The notes below the pieces were generated by a model that was given only the letters and a program-made list of their open reading frames with translations, was not told the DNA's origin and did no database searches. A DNA stretch of 64,000 nt from assembly GCA_051016205.1 (NCBI GenBank), contig CP136534.1, forward strand, positions 1,178,001 through 1,242,000, given 5' to 3'. Made by a program: the position numbers and the translations under genes. Of this stretch, positions 54,049-61,627 are shown piece after piece. Numbering within the stretch: position 1 is the stretch's first letter; the number at the start of each line of letters is the position of its first letter. The stretch is from Acuticoccus sp051016205. Lineage in GTDB: Bacteria > Pseudomonadota > Alphaproteobacteria > Rhizobiales > Amorphaceae.

Positions 54049-54462
54049 TTAGCGCCATCCGGCGTCGGTGATTGCCTGGTTGCAGCGTTTGCTTACGCTG
54101 GGTTCAGCCTTAAGCATACACACCAGGACATGCCCACGCCCGCGTTGGGTCATCGGACACAGTCGTCTGATATCGTTGGCACAAATCGATTCCGCGTCCG
54201 CCTGTGCCTTTGATCGTGCCGCGATGTCTCTGCGTACCCTGTCGAGGTCGGCAAGGCATTGAGACGAGACTTTGTCTCGCGCCCCCTCCAGACAACGGCC
54301 AATCCCATAGTTCGCCAACGTCGCGTTCCCACAATAGCGCGAGATGTCCGAGCCACAGCTCTTCGACAGAATTTGGATTGCATCGGCGTATCCGACCGTT
54401 TGGGCAGTCGCACCGGATGTCACCGCTAGACACACAATCAGCGGCAGGAGTCGTCGAAACAT
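54049..54462 (-). CDS. cysteine-rich periplasmic protein
   Basis: A 137-aa exported protein with a clear signal peptide (MFRRLLPLIVCLAVTSGATA, cut before QT). Mature sequence has eight cysteines spaced as in the Cys-rich repeat family also found in Golgi protein GLG1: CGSDISRYCGN, GRCLEGARDKVSSQCLADL, SICANDIRRLCPM, LVCMLKAEPSVSKRCNQAI. Disulfide bonds in the periplasm are likely. It is upstream of, and co-directional with, the OmpA-like gene. Function is unknown; such pairs are sometimes found next to cell-envelope stress genes. Confidence 0.75.
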   Translation of the reverse strand: MFRRLLPLIVCLAVTSGATAQTVGYADAIQILSKSCGSDISRYCGNATLANYGIGRCLEGARDKVSSQCLADLDRVRRDIAARSKAQADAESICANDIRRLCPMTQRGRGHVLVCMLKAEPSVSKRCNQAITDAGWR

Positions 54463-54926
54463 TCACCGTTCCTCATTCACGTTTTGCATCGGCGCAGGGC
54501 GCTCACCATCACACCGTCGACGATGCGGATCAACAGATTACCCGAGAACGTCCACACTGACTTGTCTTTATGCGCCATCGTGCAAGTGCATAGCCCCAAC
54601 TCTTGATCCAAAGCCGATCTCGATCTCAATCAGGTTCCAGTTCATGTTCAGATTGCAGATATTTTCAGCATATTCTGTCGATTTACCTATAGTGGGTCAT
54701 TATTATTCTGCAACGGCCAATGAAAATCAAAGATACTACGCTTCGGCATTTTCCATTGCATTTGGAGCGCCAAGAATCAGCTCAGCGGACCGTCGGGACT
54801 GATGCCACTTAGATGTGTTGATCACAAGAGGTGGCGGAAAAAGTATGGTGGCTGGGTATGCTGTTGTTATCGCTCTACCACGCGTGTGGCGCACAGCTCT
54901 TAAACTGAAGCCGTATGCTGGAGGGT
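54463..54926. other. 464-bp region without a gene
   Basis: No supported coding sequence. The stretch 54640-54730 is AT-rich (for example TTACCTATAGTGGGTCATTATTATTC) and could hold a promoter for the minus-strand Cys-rich/OmpA pair or for an unseen RNA. No tRNA or repeat was recognised. Confidence 0.35.
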
Positions 54927-55973
54927 TCAGCGCGCAGCCTGCCCCGTCGTCCCGCGCACCACCAGCTCGGTCGGCAGTTCGATGGATCCGTCCGCGTCGG
55001 CCCCAACCCCGTCCTCGATGATATCTGCGAGACGGTTGGCGGCAGCCTCACCCATCCGGATCGCTGGGACGCGGATAGTCGTGAGCCCCGGCGGGACGCG
55101 CGCCGACAGGGCAAGATCATCGAACCCCACGATGGAGACATCCTCTGGCACCAAGACGTTGCAGCCGGCCGCGGCGAACAGTGTGCCATAGGCAATGACG
55201 TCATTGCCGCAGATGACGGCGCTCGGTCGCTCCGGCTCGGAGAAGAGGTGGGTCGCGCATGCCGATGCTTCGTTGACGCTGTAGCGGACCTCGACCAACC
55301 AATGGGGCCGAATTTGGAGCCCCCGCTCGGCCACTGCATCAAGAACGCCATTGACCCGCTCGCGCGCGCGATCATTGTTCTTCGTGATGCCAGCAATCAT
55401 CGCAATGTCACGGTGACCAAGATCGACGAGGTGATCGACCACCTTCGACATGGCCCCGTGATTGTCGAAGCCGACGGTCGGCAGCCCTGACTGAGGCGCG
55501 AAAGACCAAGCGCACACGAACGGCTTTTGGGATCGACGCAACCGGTGCACCGTATCGCTGTCGTGCTCGGTACCCACCAGCATCAGCGCATCGACCCCGC
55601 GCTCGATCATTCTGAGGACGTTTGTGCGTTCCGTGTCGGGATCATAATTCGACAGGCCCAAGAGCAATGTGTAGCCCCGCTCCCGAAGCGCTTCTTCGAA
55701 GGCGTTGATGCCATGAGCAAAAATGGCGTTGTTCAGCGTTGGGATGACGGCGCCAACGGTGTTGGTGCGGTTAAGGGCAAGAGCCCGGCCGCCGAAATGC
55801 GGGGTGTAGCCCGTCGCCGCGACAGCATTTGTGACCTGCTCCTTGGTTTTGGCGCGCACCAGGTCCGGCGAATTGAGGGTCCGCGAAACGGTTGCGACGG
55901 AGACACCCGCTTCCCGTGCCACGTCTTCCAGGGTCGGCCTCGTGTCGGCTTGGTTCGTTCGCAGCCTTCGCAT
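54927..55973 (-). CDS. LacI-family repressor of the C3-sulfonate operon
   Basis: A 348-aa regulator. The helix-turn-helix is TLEDVAREAGVSVATVSRTL (residues ~14-33) with the hinge-side RAKTKEQVTNAVAATGY. The sensor domain starts VGAVIPTLNNAIFAHGINAF, and late signatures are ICGNDVIAYGTLFAAA and VGFDDLALSARVPPG. It is divergent from the TRAP/hps/suy operon. Between them lies a perfect palindrome with the core TGAAAGCGCTTTCA (56057-56078), the classical shape of a LacI/CcpA-type operator. The inducer would be DHPS, sulfolactate or a related metabolite by context. An earlier in-frame ATG at 56000 is a possible start. Confidence 0.9.
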   Translation of the reverse strand: MRRLRTNQADTRPTLEDVAREAGVSVATVSRTLNSPDLVRAKTKEQVTNAVAATGYTPHFGGRALALNRTNTVGAVIPTLNNAIFAHGINAFEEALRERGYTLLLGLSNYDPDTERTNVLRMIERGVDALMLVGTEHDSDTVHRLRRSQKPFVCAWSFAPQSGLPTVGFDNHGAMSKVVDHLVDLGHRDIAMIAGITKNNDRARERVNGVLDAVAERGLQIRPHWLVEVRYSVNEASACATHLFSEPERPSAVICGNDVIAYGTLFAAAGCNVLVPEDVSIVGFDDLALSARVPPGLTTIRVPAIRMGEAAANRLADIIEDGVGADADGSIELPTELVVRGTTGQAAR

Positions 55974-56022
55974 TCGCCTCTGCCACCTCACCCTACGCAT
56001 CAAAGTAATTCGCAGTGAGGAG

Positions 56023-56078
56023 TTGACACAAACCGGCCCGAAGCGTAACCCTGACAAAAATGAAAGCGCTTTCATTTT
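56023..56078 (+). promoter_or_regulatory. promoter and perfect palindromic operator of the sulfonate operon
   Basis: TTGACA at 56023-56028 is a perfect -35. After 17 bp a weak -10 (TAACCC, 56046-56051) follows. The operator 56057-56078 is a perfect 22-bp palindrome, core TGAAAGCGCTTTCA with A/T arms and a central CG, as LacI-family proteins prefer. A repressor bound there would block the initiating polymerase. The start of the first gene is 65 bp further on. Confidence 0.7.
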
Positions 56079-56142
56079 GCGCATTGGCAATGTGAGAGCG
56101 CCCACAAAGCCGCGCAAATCGGCAGTCGATCAGGGAGGGACC

Positions 56143-56349
56143 ATGGCCAAGCTCGGCAGTACGGTGCTCGTCATCGCGCTTCTTCTCTTCACCGCCTTCT
56201 TTGCAAATGTCTTGGCCGGCGCCCTGCGCTGGGGCGAAGTGCTGAATGACAAATCGCAGCTCCTTTTGTTGCTTGCGACCAGTGTGACGTTCGTCGTCGG
56301 CATCCTGATGAAGGAAGCTGCCGCGCGGGAAAACAAAACCTCAACATAG
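56143..56349 (+). CDS. 68-aa membrane protein heading the sulfonate operon
   Basis: A small protein I do not recognise, starting at the ATG at 56143 behind a strong ribosome binding site (AGGGAGGGA). It has two hydrophobic segments: VLVIALLLFTAFFANVLAG (residues ~8-26) and SQLLLLLATSVTFVVGIL (~38-55), joined by a polar turn (WGEVLNDK), and a charged C-terminus (MKEAAARENKTST). A hairpin of two membrane helices is the natural topology. It is the first gene after the LacI-controlled promoter, 59 bp before dctP, so it probably belongs to the transporter: a stabiliser or extra subunit of the TRAP complex is one guess, not shown by sequence. Confidence 0.7.
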   Translation: MAKLGSTVLVIALLLFTAFFANVLAGALRWGEVLNDKSQLLLLLATSVTFVVGILMKEAAARENKTST

Positions 56350-56408
56350 CGATACGATCGGGCAGGCAACGACCGCTCGAACATCAACGAAAGATCTGGA
56401 GGAAACCC

Positions 56409-57560
56409 ATGGGCATCACCGACAAGAAAGAGCGGGTCTCAGAGGAACGGCGCAATTTCCTGAAGCTGGCGGGAACCACTGGCCTGACCGCCGCCGTCGC
56501 CGCGGGCGCTGCAGGCACATTGTGGTCGAGCGAAGCTGCCGCGCAGACGGCCCGTGAAGAAGCCGCACGCGAACGCGCCGCCGACCACATCATGACCGTC
56601 GCAACGGCGTACGTTTTGACAGCCGATCGGTCCTACCCGATCATGCAGTTGGACTTTAAGGAAAACATCCAAAACGCCACCAACGGCAAAGTCTACGTCA
56701 AGCTCGCCGCAGGCGGTCAGCTCGGCGCCGGTGGCGCGCTTGCGCAGAAGGTACAGGGTGGGACGATCCAGGCCGCACAGCACTCCTTGTCCAACTTCGC
56801 GCCCTTCGCGCCGGTGGTCGACCTCATCAATCTTCCCTACCTCTGCGGCTCCAACCAGCGCTTCGTCAACCTTGTCTCGTCTGACCATTGGCAGACCACC
56901 GTGCACCCGCAGGTACAGGCCCGCGGCTTCAAGCCTTTGTGGTACGTGGTCATCGACCCGCGGGTTGTGGCGGTCCGCAAGGGCGGCGAAGGCCCAGTAC
57001 GTACCCCAGCCGACCTCGATGGTGTGAAGTTCCGCGTCCCCGGGTCGCAGATGCTACAGCAATACTACCGTATGGTGGGCGCAAACCCGACGCCCGTCGC
57101 TTGGGGCGAGACCCCTTCGGCCATCAAACAAGGTGTCGCCGATGCGCTGGACCCCTCGGTCGGAGCCCTCTACGTCTTTGGCTTCAAAGACATCTTGAGC
57201 TACGTGAGCTTTACTCAGGCGGTGCCGGACAGCCAAGTCTACTCCTGTAACCTTGAATGGTATGACAGTTTGCCGGCGGATGTGCGCGAAGGCATCGACT
57301 TCGCCTCAGAGATCACCTCGCAGCAAAACCTTGCCAAGGTGCCGGCTGCCCGTGCCTACGCTATGGCAGAGCTCGCAAAGTCCGGCGTGGAGTTCTACTC
57401 CCCCACCAGCGACGAAATGGCGGAGTGGAAGGACGCCGGCGGCTACCAGCGCAGCGAGTGGGACACGTTCAAGACCGAGCTCGCAGGCTCGATGGCCGAC
57501 TTCGACAAACTGGTCGAAGCCGCCGATACCCAAGCGCGCCTCTACGTCCACGACGCTTAA
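56409..57560 (+). CDS. dctP: TRAP transporter substrate-binding protein (DctP family), Tat-exported
   Basis: Periplasmic receptor, 383 aa. The N-terminus bears a twin-arginine signal (ERRNFLKLAG at residues ~14-23, then TGLTAAVAAGAAG, cleavage near AAA-QT). Mature sequence shows DctP features: QLDFKENIQNATNGKVYVKL, QLGAGGALAQKVQGGTIQ, FAPVVDLINLPYL, the substrate-arm Arg region DGVKFRVPGSQMLQ, and NPTPVAWGETPSAIKQGVAD. Tat export is uncommon for this family, although known. It stands before dctQ and dctM and upstream of DHPS/sulfolactate enzymes, so the ligand is likely a C3 sulfonate. A strong hairpin lies just behind the stop codon. Confidence 0.9.
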   Translation: MGITDKKERVSEERRNFLKLAGTTGLTAAVAAGAAGTLWSSEAAAQTAREEAARERAADHIMTVATAYVLTADRSYPIMQLDFKENIQNATNGKVYVKLAAGGQLGAGGALAQKVQGGTIQAAQHSLSNFAPFAPVVDLINLPYLCGSNQRFVNLVSSDHWQTTVHPQVQARGFKPLWYVVIDPRVVAVRKGGEGPVRTPADLDGVKFRVPGSQMLQQYYRMVGANPTPVAWGETPSAIKQGVADALDPSVGALYVFGFKDILSYVSFTQAVPDSQVYSCNLEWYDSLPADVREGIDFASEITSQQNLAKVPAARAYAMAELAKSGVEFYSPTSDEMAEWKDAGGYQRSEWDTFKTELAGSMADFDKLVEAADTQARLYVHDA

Positions 57561-57569
57561 CGTCCCTCA

Positions 57570-57591
57570 GGGCGGCGCTTTGCCGCCGCCC
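57570..57591 (+). other. hairpin after the binding-protein gene
   Basis: GGGCGGCG (57570-57577) pairs exactly with CGCCGCCC (57584-57591) around a 6-nt loop, 9 bp behind the dctP stop, with only two T following. As in the TAXI operon, such a stem could keep the receptor mRNA at higher level than the permease mRNA. Confidence 0.5.
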
Positions 57592-57678
57592 TTCCCGTGC
57601 CGGTCGGTGCCACGGCATTGTCCACGGTGAGGCTCTCTCAATGCGCGGTCGCCTTGCCGGCCGCCACAGGAGGCGTGC

Positions 57679-58185
57679 GTGCTACAAATACTGAACAAAA
57701 ACTTGGAGCGATGGGCCCTCCTCGTCTTTTACACGCTGCTCGTCACAACCATGGCTGTAGAAGTCGTACGGCGCGAAGTGTTCGCTTATTCATCCATCTG
57801 GGGCGAAGAAATCGTTCGCTACTCCTTTATCTACCTCGCCTGGATCGGCGCGGCCTCCGCCGTGCGCGAGCGAGCCCACATCCGCATCGACGTCATCTAC
57901 AGCTTCGTCGGCAAGCGGGTGAAAACGCTCCTCTACATCCTCGGTGACCTTGTGATGCTCGCCATTGCGGTCCTTGCGGTTTACTGGGCCTTCGAGGTGG
58001 TGTCGGTGTCCTGGAAGTTCGGATCCGTCAGCCATGGGCTGAGAGTATCCATGGTGTGGTTTTTAATGGCCGTGCCTCTCGGTTTCACGATCATGATCGT
58101 GCGCCTCATCCAATCCCTCATCAGGGATGTATCCGATCTCCTGGCCGGCCGCCCCGTCTTCGAGGGCGAGCGGCTGTTCGACTAG
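57679..58185 (+). CDS. dctQ: TRAP transporter small permease (DctQ family)
   Basis: A 168-aa inner-membrane subunit with four hydrophobic helices. Visible blocks are LLVFYTLLVTTMAVEVVRREVF, the signature WGEEIVRYSFIYLAWIGAA, then LYILGDLVMLAIAVLAVYW, and the C-terminal helix WFLMAVPLGFTIMIVRLIQ. The WxEE motif, with the following Arg-Tyr, is the best-conserved element of the family. The start is a GTG at 57679 behind AGGAGG (57668-57673). dctM begins 9 bp after the stop. Confidence 0.9.
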   Translation: MLQILNKNLERWALLVFYTLLVTTMAVEVVRREVFAYSSIWGEEIVRYSFIYLAWIGAASAVRERAHIRIDVIYSFVGKRVKTLLYILGDLVMLAIAVLAVYWAFEVVSVSWKFGSVSHGLRVSMVWFLMAVPLGFTIMIVRLIQSLIRDVSDLLAGRPVFEGERLFD

Positions 58186-58194
58186 GAGGACGCC

Positions 58195-59526
58195 ATGCTC
58201 TGGAACCAGATGGAGCAAGAAGCCGTCACCATCGGCTGGGACTTCTACGGCCCGGTGATCTTCTTTGTTGTTCTCATTGCGCTCGGCATTCCTGTGTGGG
58301 CGTCGGTGGGAGCGGCCGCGGTCGCGATGCTCCTCATCTCTGAAGTGCTGCCCCTGTCGCTTCTTGGCGAGAGCCTGTTCGACGGCATCGACCACTTCGC
58401 GCTGACGGCGGTGCCGCTCTTCATCCTCACAGGCGATGTGCTGGTGCGCACAGGCCTCAGCAGGAAGTTCCTCGACGTTGCCGAAGCACTCACGTGCTGG
58501 GCCAAGGGCGGATTCGGCTCGGCCACGGTCCTTGTCTGCGGCATGTTCTCGGCCATCTCCGGCAGCGACGCCGCCGGCGCCGCCGCCGTTGGCCGCATGA
58601 CCATCGCCCGTCTTGTGGAATCGGGCTATCCGCGGCCCTATGCCTGCGCCCTCGTCGCAGCGGGGGCCTGTACGGGGATCCTCATCCCGCCGTCCATCGC
58701 CTACATCATCATCGGTCTGGTGCTCGGCATCTCAGCCTCCACGCTCTTTGCGGCGGCGCTGATCCCCGGTGTTCTCATCCTCGTCTCGATCCTTGTGACC
58801 AACATCGTGATGAATCGGCGCTACGCCTACGAAGGTGGCGGCCTCATCACCACGGGGGAATGGCTTGCCAACCTTGGCGCGGCACTGAAGCGGGGCTGGT
58901 ACGCCTTCCTCGTGCCCGGCATCATCTTCTGGGGCATCTTCTCGGGCAAATTGACGCCAACGGAAGCGGGCGCCATCGCGGTCATCGTGACGATTGCCAT
59001 GGGCTTCATCCTCGGCACGCTAAAGTTTGCAGATTTTCCAGCAATGCTTGTGTCTTCAGCGAAGGTGAACGGCGTCATCTTGCCGATCATTGCGCTGTCG
59101 TTGCCGCTGGCGCAGACCATGGCGGCGCTAGGCGTCCCTCAAGGCTTCGTGCTTGCGGTGACGTCCATCACAGACAACCCACAGCTGATTATTTTGTTGA
59201 TGATCGGCATTCTCATCGCGGCCGGTTGTGTGATGGAGACGACCCCCAACATCGTCATTCTCGCTCCCATCCTGAAGCCACTCGCCGACGACATTGGAAT
59301 GAACGAGATCCAGTTCTGCGTGATGATGATCACAGCACTCGGTGTCGGCTTCATCACCCCGCCGCTCGGCCTCAACCTGTTCGTGGTGGCAGGACTCACC
59401 GGCGAGAAGATCCTCAAGATCGCCGCGCGGGCGGTGCCGTTTGTCACCTTCATGCTCATCGTGACGCTGCTTATCGCCTACGTTCCGGCGATTTCCACAG
59501 CGCTCCTCCCCGAAATCTATAAGTGA
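58195..59526 (+). CDS. dctM: TRAP transporter large permease (DctM family)
   Basis: A 443-aa inner-membrane transport subunit of the DctM/IT superfamily with about 12 helices, coupling uptake to the sodium gradient. Signature blocks include GGFGSATVLVCGMFSAISGSD, YACALVAAGACTGILIPPS, LTPTEAGAIAVIVTIAMGF and the C-terminal MITALGVGFITPPLGLNLF. The hydrophobic pattern is complete and the length is typical (425-445). The stop overlaps the start of the HisD-like gene (GTGA at 59523-59526), which indicates translational coupling between transporter and enzyme. Confidence 0.93.
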   Translation: MLWNQMEQEAVTIGWDFYGPVIFFVVLIALGIPVWASVGAAAVAMLLISEVLPLSLLGESLFDGIDHFALTAVPLFILTGDVLVRTGLSRKFLDVAEALTCWAKGGFGSATVLVCGMFSAISGSDAAGAAAVGRMTIARLVESGYPRPYACALVAAGACTGILIPPSIAYIIIGLVLGISASTLFAAALIPGVLILVSILVTNIVMNRRYAYEGGGLITTGEWLANLGAALKRGWYAFLVPGIIFWGIFSGKLTPTEAGAIAVIVTIAMGFILGTLKFADFPAMLVSSAKVNGVILPIIALSLPLAQTMAALGVPQGFVLAVTSITDNPQLIILLMIGILIAAGCVMETTPNIVILAPILKPLADDIGMNEIQFCVMMITALGVGFITPPLGLNLFVVAGLTGEKILKIAARAVPFVTFMLIVTLLIAYVPAISTALLPEIYK

Positions 59527-60842
59527 GTCGTCTTATGCCGAACGAATACTTGAAGAAGGCTCCCAAAACGTCGACGGACGACGCCGGGGACGTCCGCGCC
59601 ACGGTGCAAAAGATCCTCGACGAGATCGAAGCCAGCGGCGAGGACGCTGCCAGGCGCTACGCTGAAAAGTTTGATCGTTACGACGGGAACATCGTTCTCA
59701 CCCCGGAGGAGATTGAAGCGGCGTGCCGCGCGGTTCCGCAGAAGCTGAAAGACGACATCCAGTTCGCACACGACAACGTGCGCCGCTTCGCCGAGGCTCA
59801 GAAAGAGACCATCAAGGATTTCTCATACGAGGTACGACCCGGCCTGGTCGCCGGCCAAAAATCGATCCCTTGTCGCGCTGCCGGCTGTTATGCGCCCGGC
59901 GGCCGCTACGCCCACGTCGCCTCCGCCCTCATGACGGTGACAACCGCCAAGGTGGCAGGTTGCGGCCACATTGCCGCATGCTCGCCGCCGCGCCCTGGCG
60001 TGGGCATCAACCCCGCCATCATCTACACGGCCGACCTGTGCGGCGCCGACAGCATCTTAGCGCTCGGCGGCGTCCAGGGCGTGGCGGCCATGGCCTTCGG
60101 TCTCTTCGGCCTCCCTGCCGCGGATATTCTTGTTGGCCCCGGCAACCAGTTCGTCGCCGAAGCCAAGCGCATCCTCTTTGGGCGCGTCGGCATTGATATG
60201 TTCGCCGGCCCCACCGACAGCCTGATTGTCGCCGACAAGAGTGCCGACCCTGCGATCGTGTCGGCCGATCTCGTGGGCCAGGCCGAGCATGGCTACAACT
60301 CGCCCGTCTGGCTCGTCACCGACGACCGCGCCCTTGCCGAAAGCGTGCTTGCGGAGGTCCCCCGCCTCATCGCAGCGTTGCCTGAATTGAACGCCAAGAA
60401 CGCCGAAGCCGCCTGGCGGGACTATGCCGAGGTCATCGTGTGCGAGAACCGTGAGGCGATGGCCGCCACCTCTGACGCCTACGCGCCCGAACACCTCACC
60501 GTCATGGCCGAGGACCTTGATTGGTGGCTAACGCGTCTGTCCTGCTACGGCTCCTTGTTCCTTGGCGAAGAGACGACGGTCGCCTTCGGTGACAAGGCCT
60601 CGGGCACCAACCACGTGCTGCCCACATCGGGCGCTGCGCGCTACACTGGCGGCCTCTCGGTGCACAAATATATGAAACTTGTCACCTGGCAGCGCGCCAC
60701 CCGCGATGGGGCTCGCCCCGTGGCCGAAGCAACCGCCCGCATTTCGCGGCTTGAAGGCATGGAAGGCCATGCCCGTACAGCCGACATCCGCCTCAAGAAG
60801 TGGTACCCCGACGAAGACTTCGACCTTTCCGCAGCAGAATGA
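59523..60842 (+). CDS. hpsN: HisD-family dehydrogenase, probable sulfopropanediol (DHPS) 3-dehydrogenase
   Basis: A 439-aa zinc-dependent enzyme of the histidinol dehydrogenase family. HisD metal ligands are in place: Gln/His in GQAEHGYNSP, Asp in GDKASGTNHVLPT, His in EGMEGHARTA; the catalytic Glu-His is PEHLTVM. The context (TRAP transporter before, SuyA/SuyB after) points to HpsN, which oxidises (R)-2,3-dihydroxypropane-1-sulfonate to (R)-sulfolactate with two NAD. True HisD would be expected near his genes. An ATG at 59535 is an alternative start to the coupled GTG at 59523. A paralogue is encoded at 9212-10519. Substrate assignment is by context. Confidence 0.85.
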   Translation: MSRLMPNEYLKKAPKTSTDDAGDVRATVQKILDEIEASGEDAARRYAEKFDRYDGNIVLTPEEIEAACRAVPQKLKDDIQFAHDNVRRFAEAQKETIKDFSYEVRPGLVAGQKSIPCRAAGCYAPGGRYAHVASALMTVTTAKVAGCGHIAACSPPRPGVGINPAIIYTADLCGADSILALGGVQGVAAMAFGLFGLPAADILVGPGNQFVAEAKRILFGRVGIDMFAGPTDSLIVADKSADPAIVSADLVGQAEHGYNSPVWLVTDDRALAESVLAEVPRLIAALPELNAKNAEAAWRDYAEVIVCENREAMAATSDAYAPEHLTVMAEDLDWWLTRLSCYGSLFLGEETTVAFGDKASGTNHVLPTSGAARYTGGLSVHKYMKLVTWQRATRDGARPVAEATARISRLEGMEGHARTADIRLKKWYPDEDFDLSAAE

Positions 60843-61627
60843 CGATGCCGACCACCCCTACCGACTTCGTCCACGCGCTGTTCGGCCTCCATGGTCGACC
60901 CGCGCTTGTGACAGGCGCATCCTCCGGCATAGGCCGGCGCATGGCCTTGACCCTCGCGCGTGCCGGTGCCCCCGTCGTCGCAGTGGCACGGCGGGAGGAT
61001 GCACTCGCCGATGCGGTGCGCGAAATCGAGGCTGACGGCGGCACCGCGGCGGCCCTTGCTGGCGATGTGGTGCGCGACGATCCAGCCGCACTCGCCGCCC
61101 GCGCCGCTGCCGTCTTCGGCCCTGTGCGCGTTCTGGTCAGCGCGGCGGGCGTCAACCTGCGTCAATCAGCAGATGATTTGACACCCGAGAGCTGGGACGA
61201 AACGCTCAACGTCAACCTCAAGGTCCCGTTCTTTCTGGCAAAGGCGGTGGTGCCCGGGATGTTGGCGGCCGGCGGGGGCGCCATCATCAACATCGCATCG
61301 CTGCAGTCCTATCGCGCGATGACAAATGGGCTTGCCTATGGAGCCTCGAAAGGTGGGATCGCCCAACTGACCCGCGCCATGGCCCGCGAATGGTCGGGCA
61401 AGGGCGTGCGCGCCAATGCGATCGCGCCCGGCTTCTTTCCCACCGAGCTCACCGCGCCTGTGTTTGGCGACGAAAAGATGGCCGCCCACCACGCCGCTGC
61501 CACCGCAATGGGACGCAATGGCCGACTGAGCGACCTCGATGGCACCACGGTTTTTCTGGCCTCCGACGCGTCCGCATACGTGACTGGCGCCGTCATTCCG
61601 GTGGACGGAGGGTATCTCGCCACATGA
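60839..61627 (+). CDS. short-chain dehydrogenase, probable DHPS or sulfolactate dehydrogenase
   Basis: A 262-aa SDR. The cofactor loop is ALVTGASSGIGRRMALTLAR (residues ~20-39), followed by SAAGVN, the catalytic Ser in NIASLQSYR and Tyr-x-x-x-Lys in YGASKGGIAQL; the end VIPVDGGYLAT is typical of the FabG/gluconate-dehydrogenase type. The start codon overlaps the stop of the HisD-like gene (ATGA at 60839-60842). DHPS degraders use a pair of 2-dehydrogenases (HpsO and HpsP) to interconvert DHPS enantiomers; this SDR and the following zinc enzyme are the natural candidates, but which plays which role cannot be read from sequence. Confidence 0.8.
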   Translation: MTMPTTPTDFVHALFGLHGRPALVTGASSGIGRRMALTLARAGAPVVAVARREDALADAVREIEADGGTAAALAGDVVRDDPAALAARAAAVFGPVRVLVSAAGVNLRQSADDLTPESWDETLNVNLKVPFFLAKAVVPGMLAAGGGAIINIASLQSYRAMTNGLAYGASKGGIAQLTRAMAREWSGKGVRANAIAPGFFPTELTAPVFGDEKMAAHHAAATAMGRNGRLSDLDGTTVFLASDASAYVTGAVIPVDGGYLAT

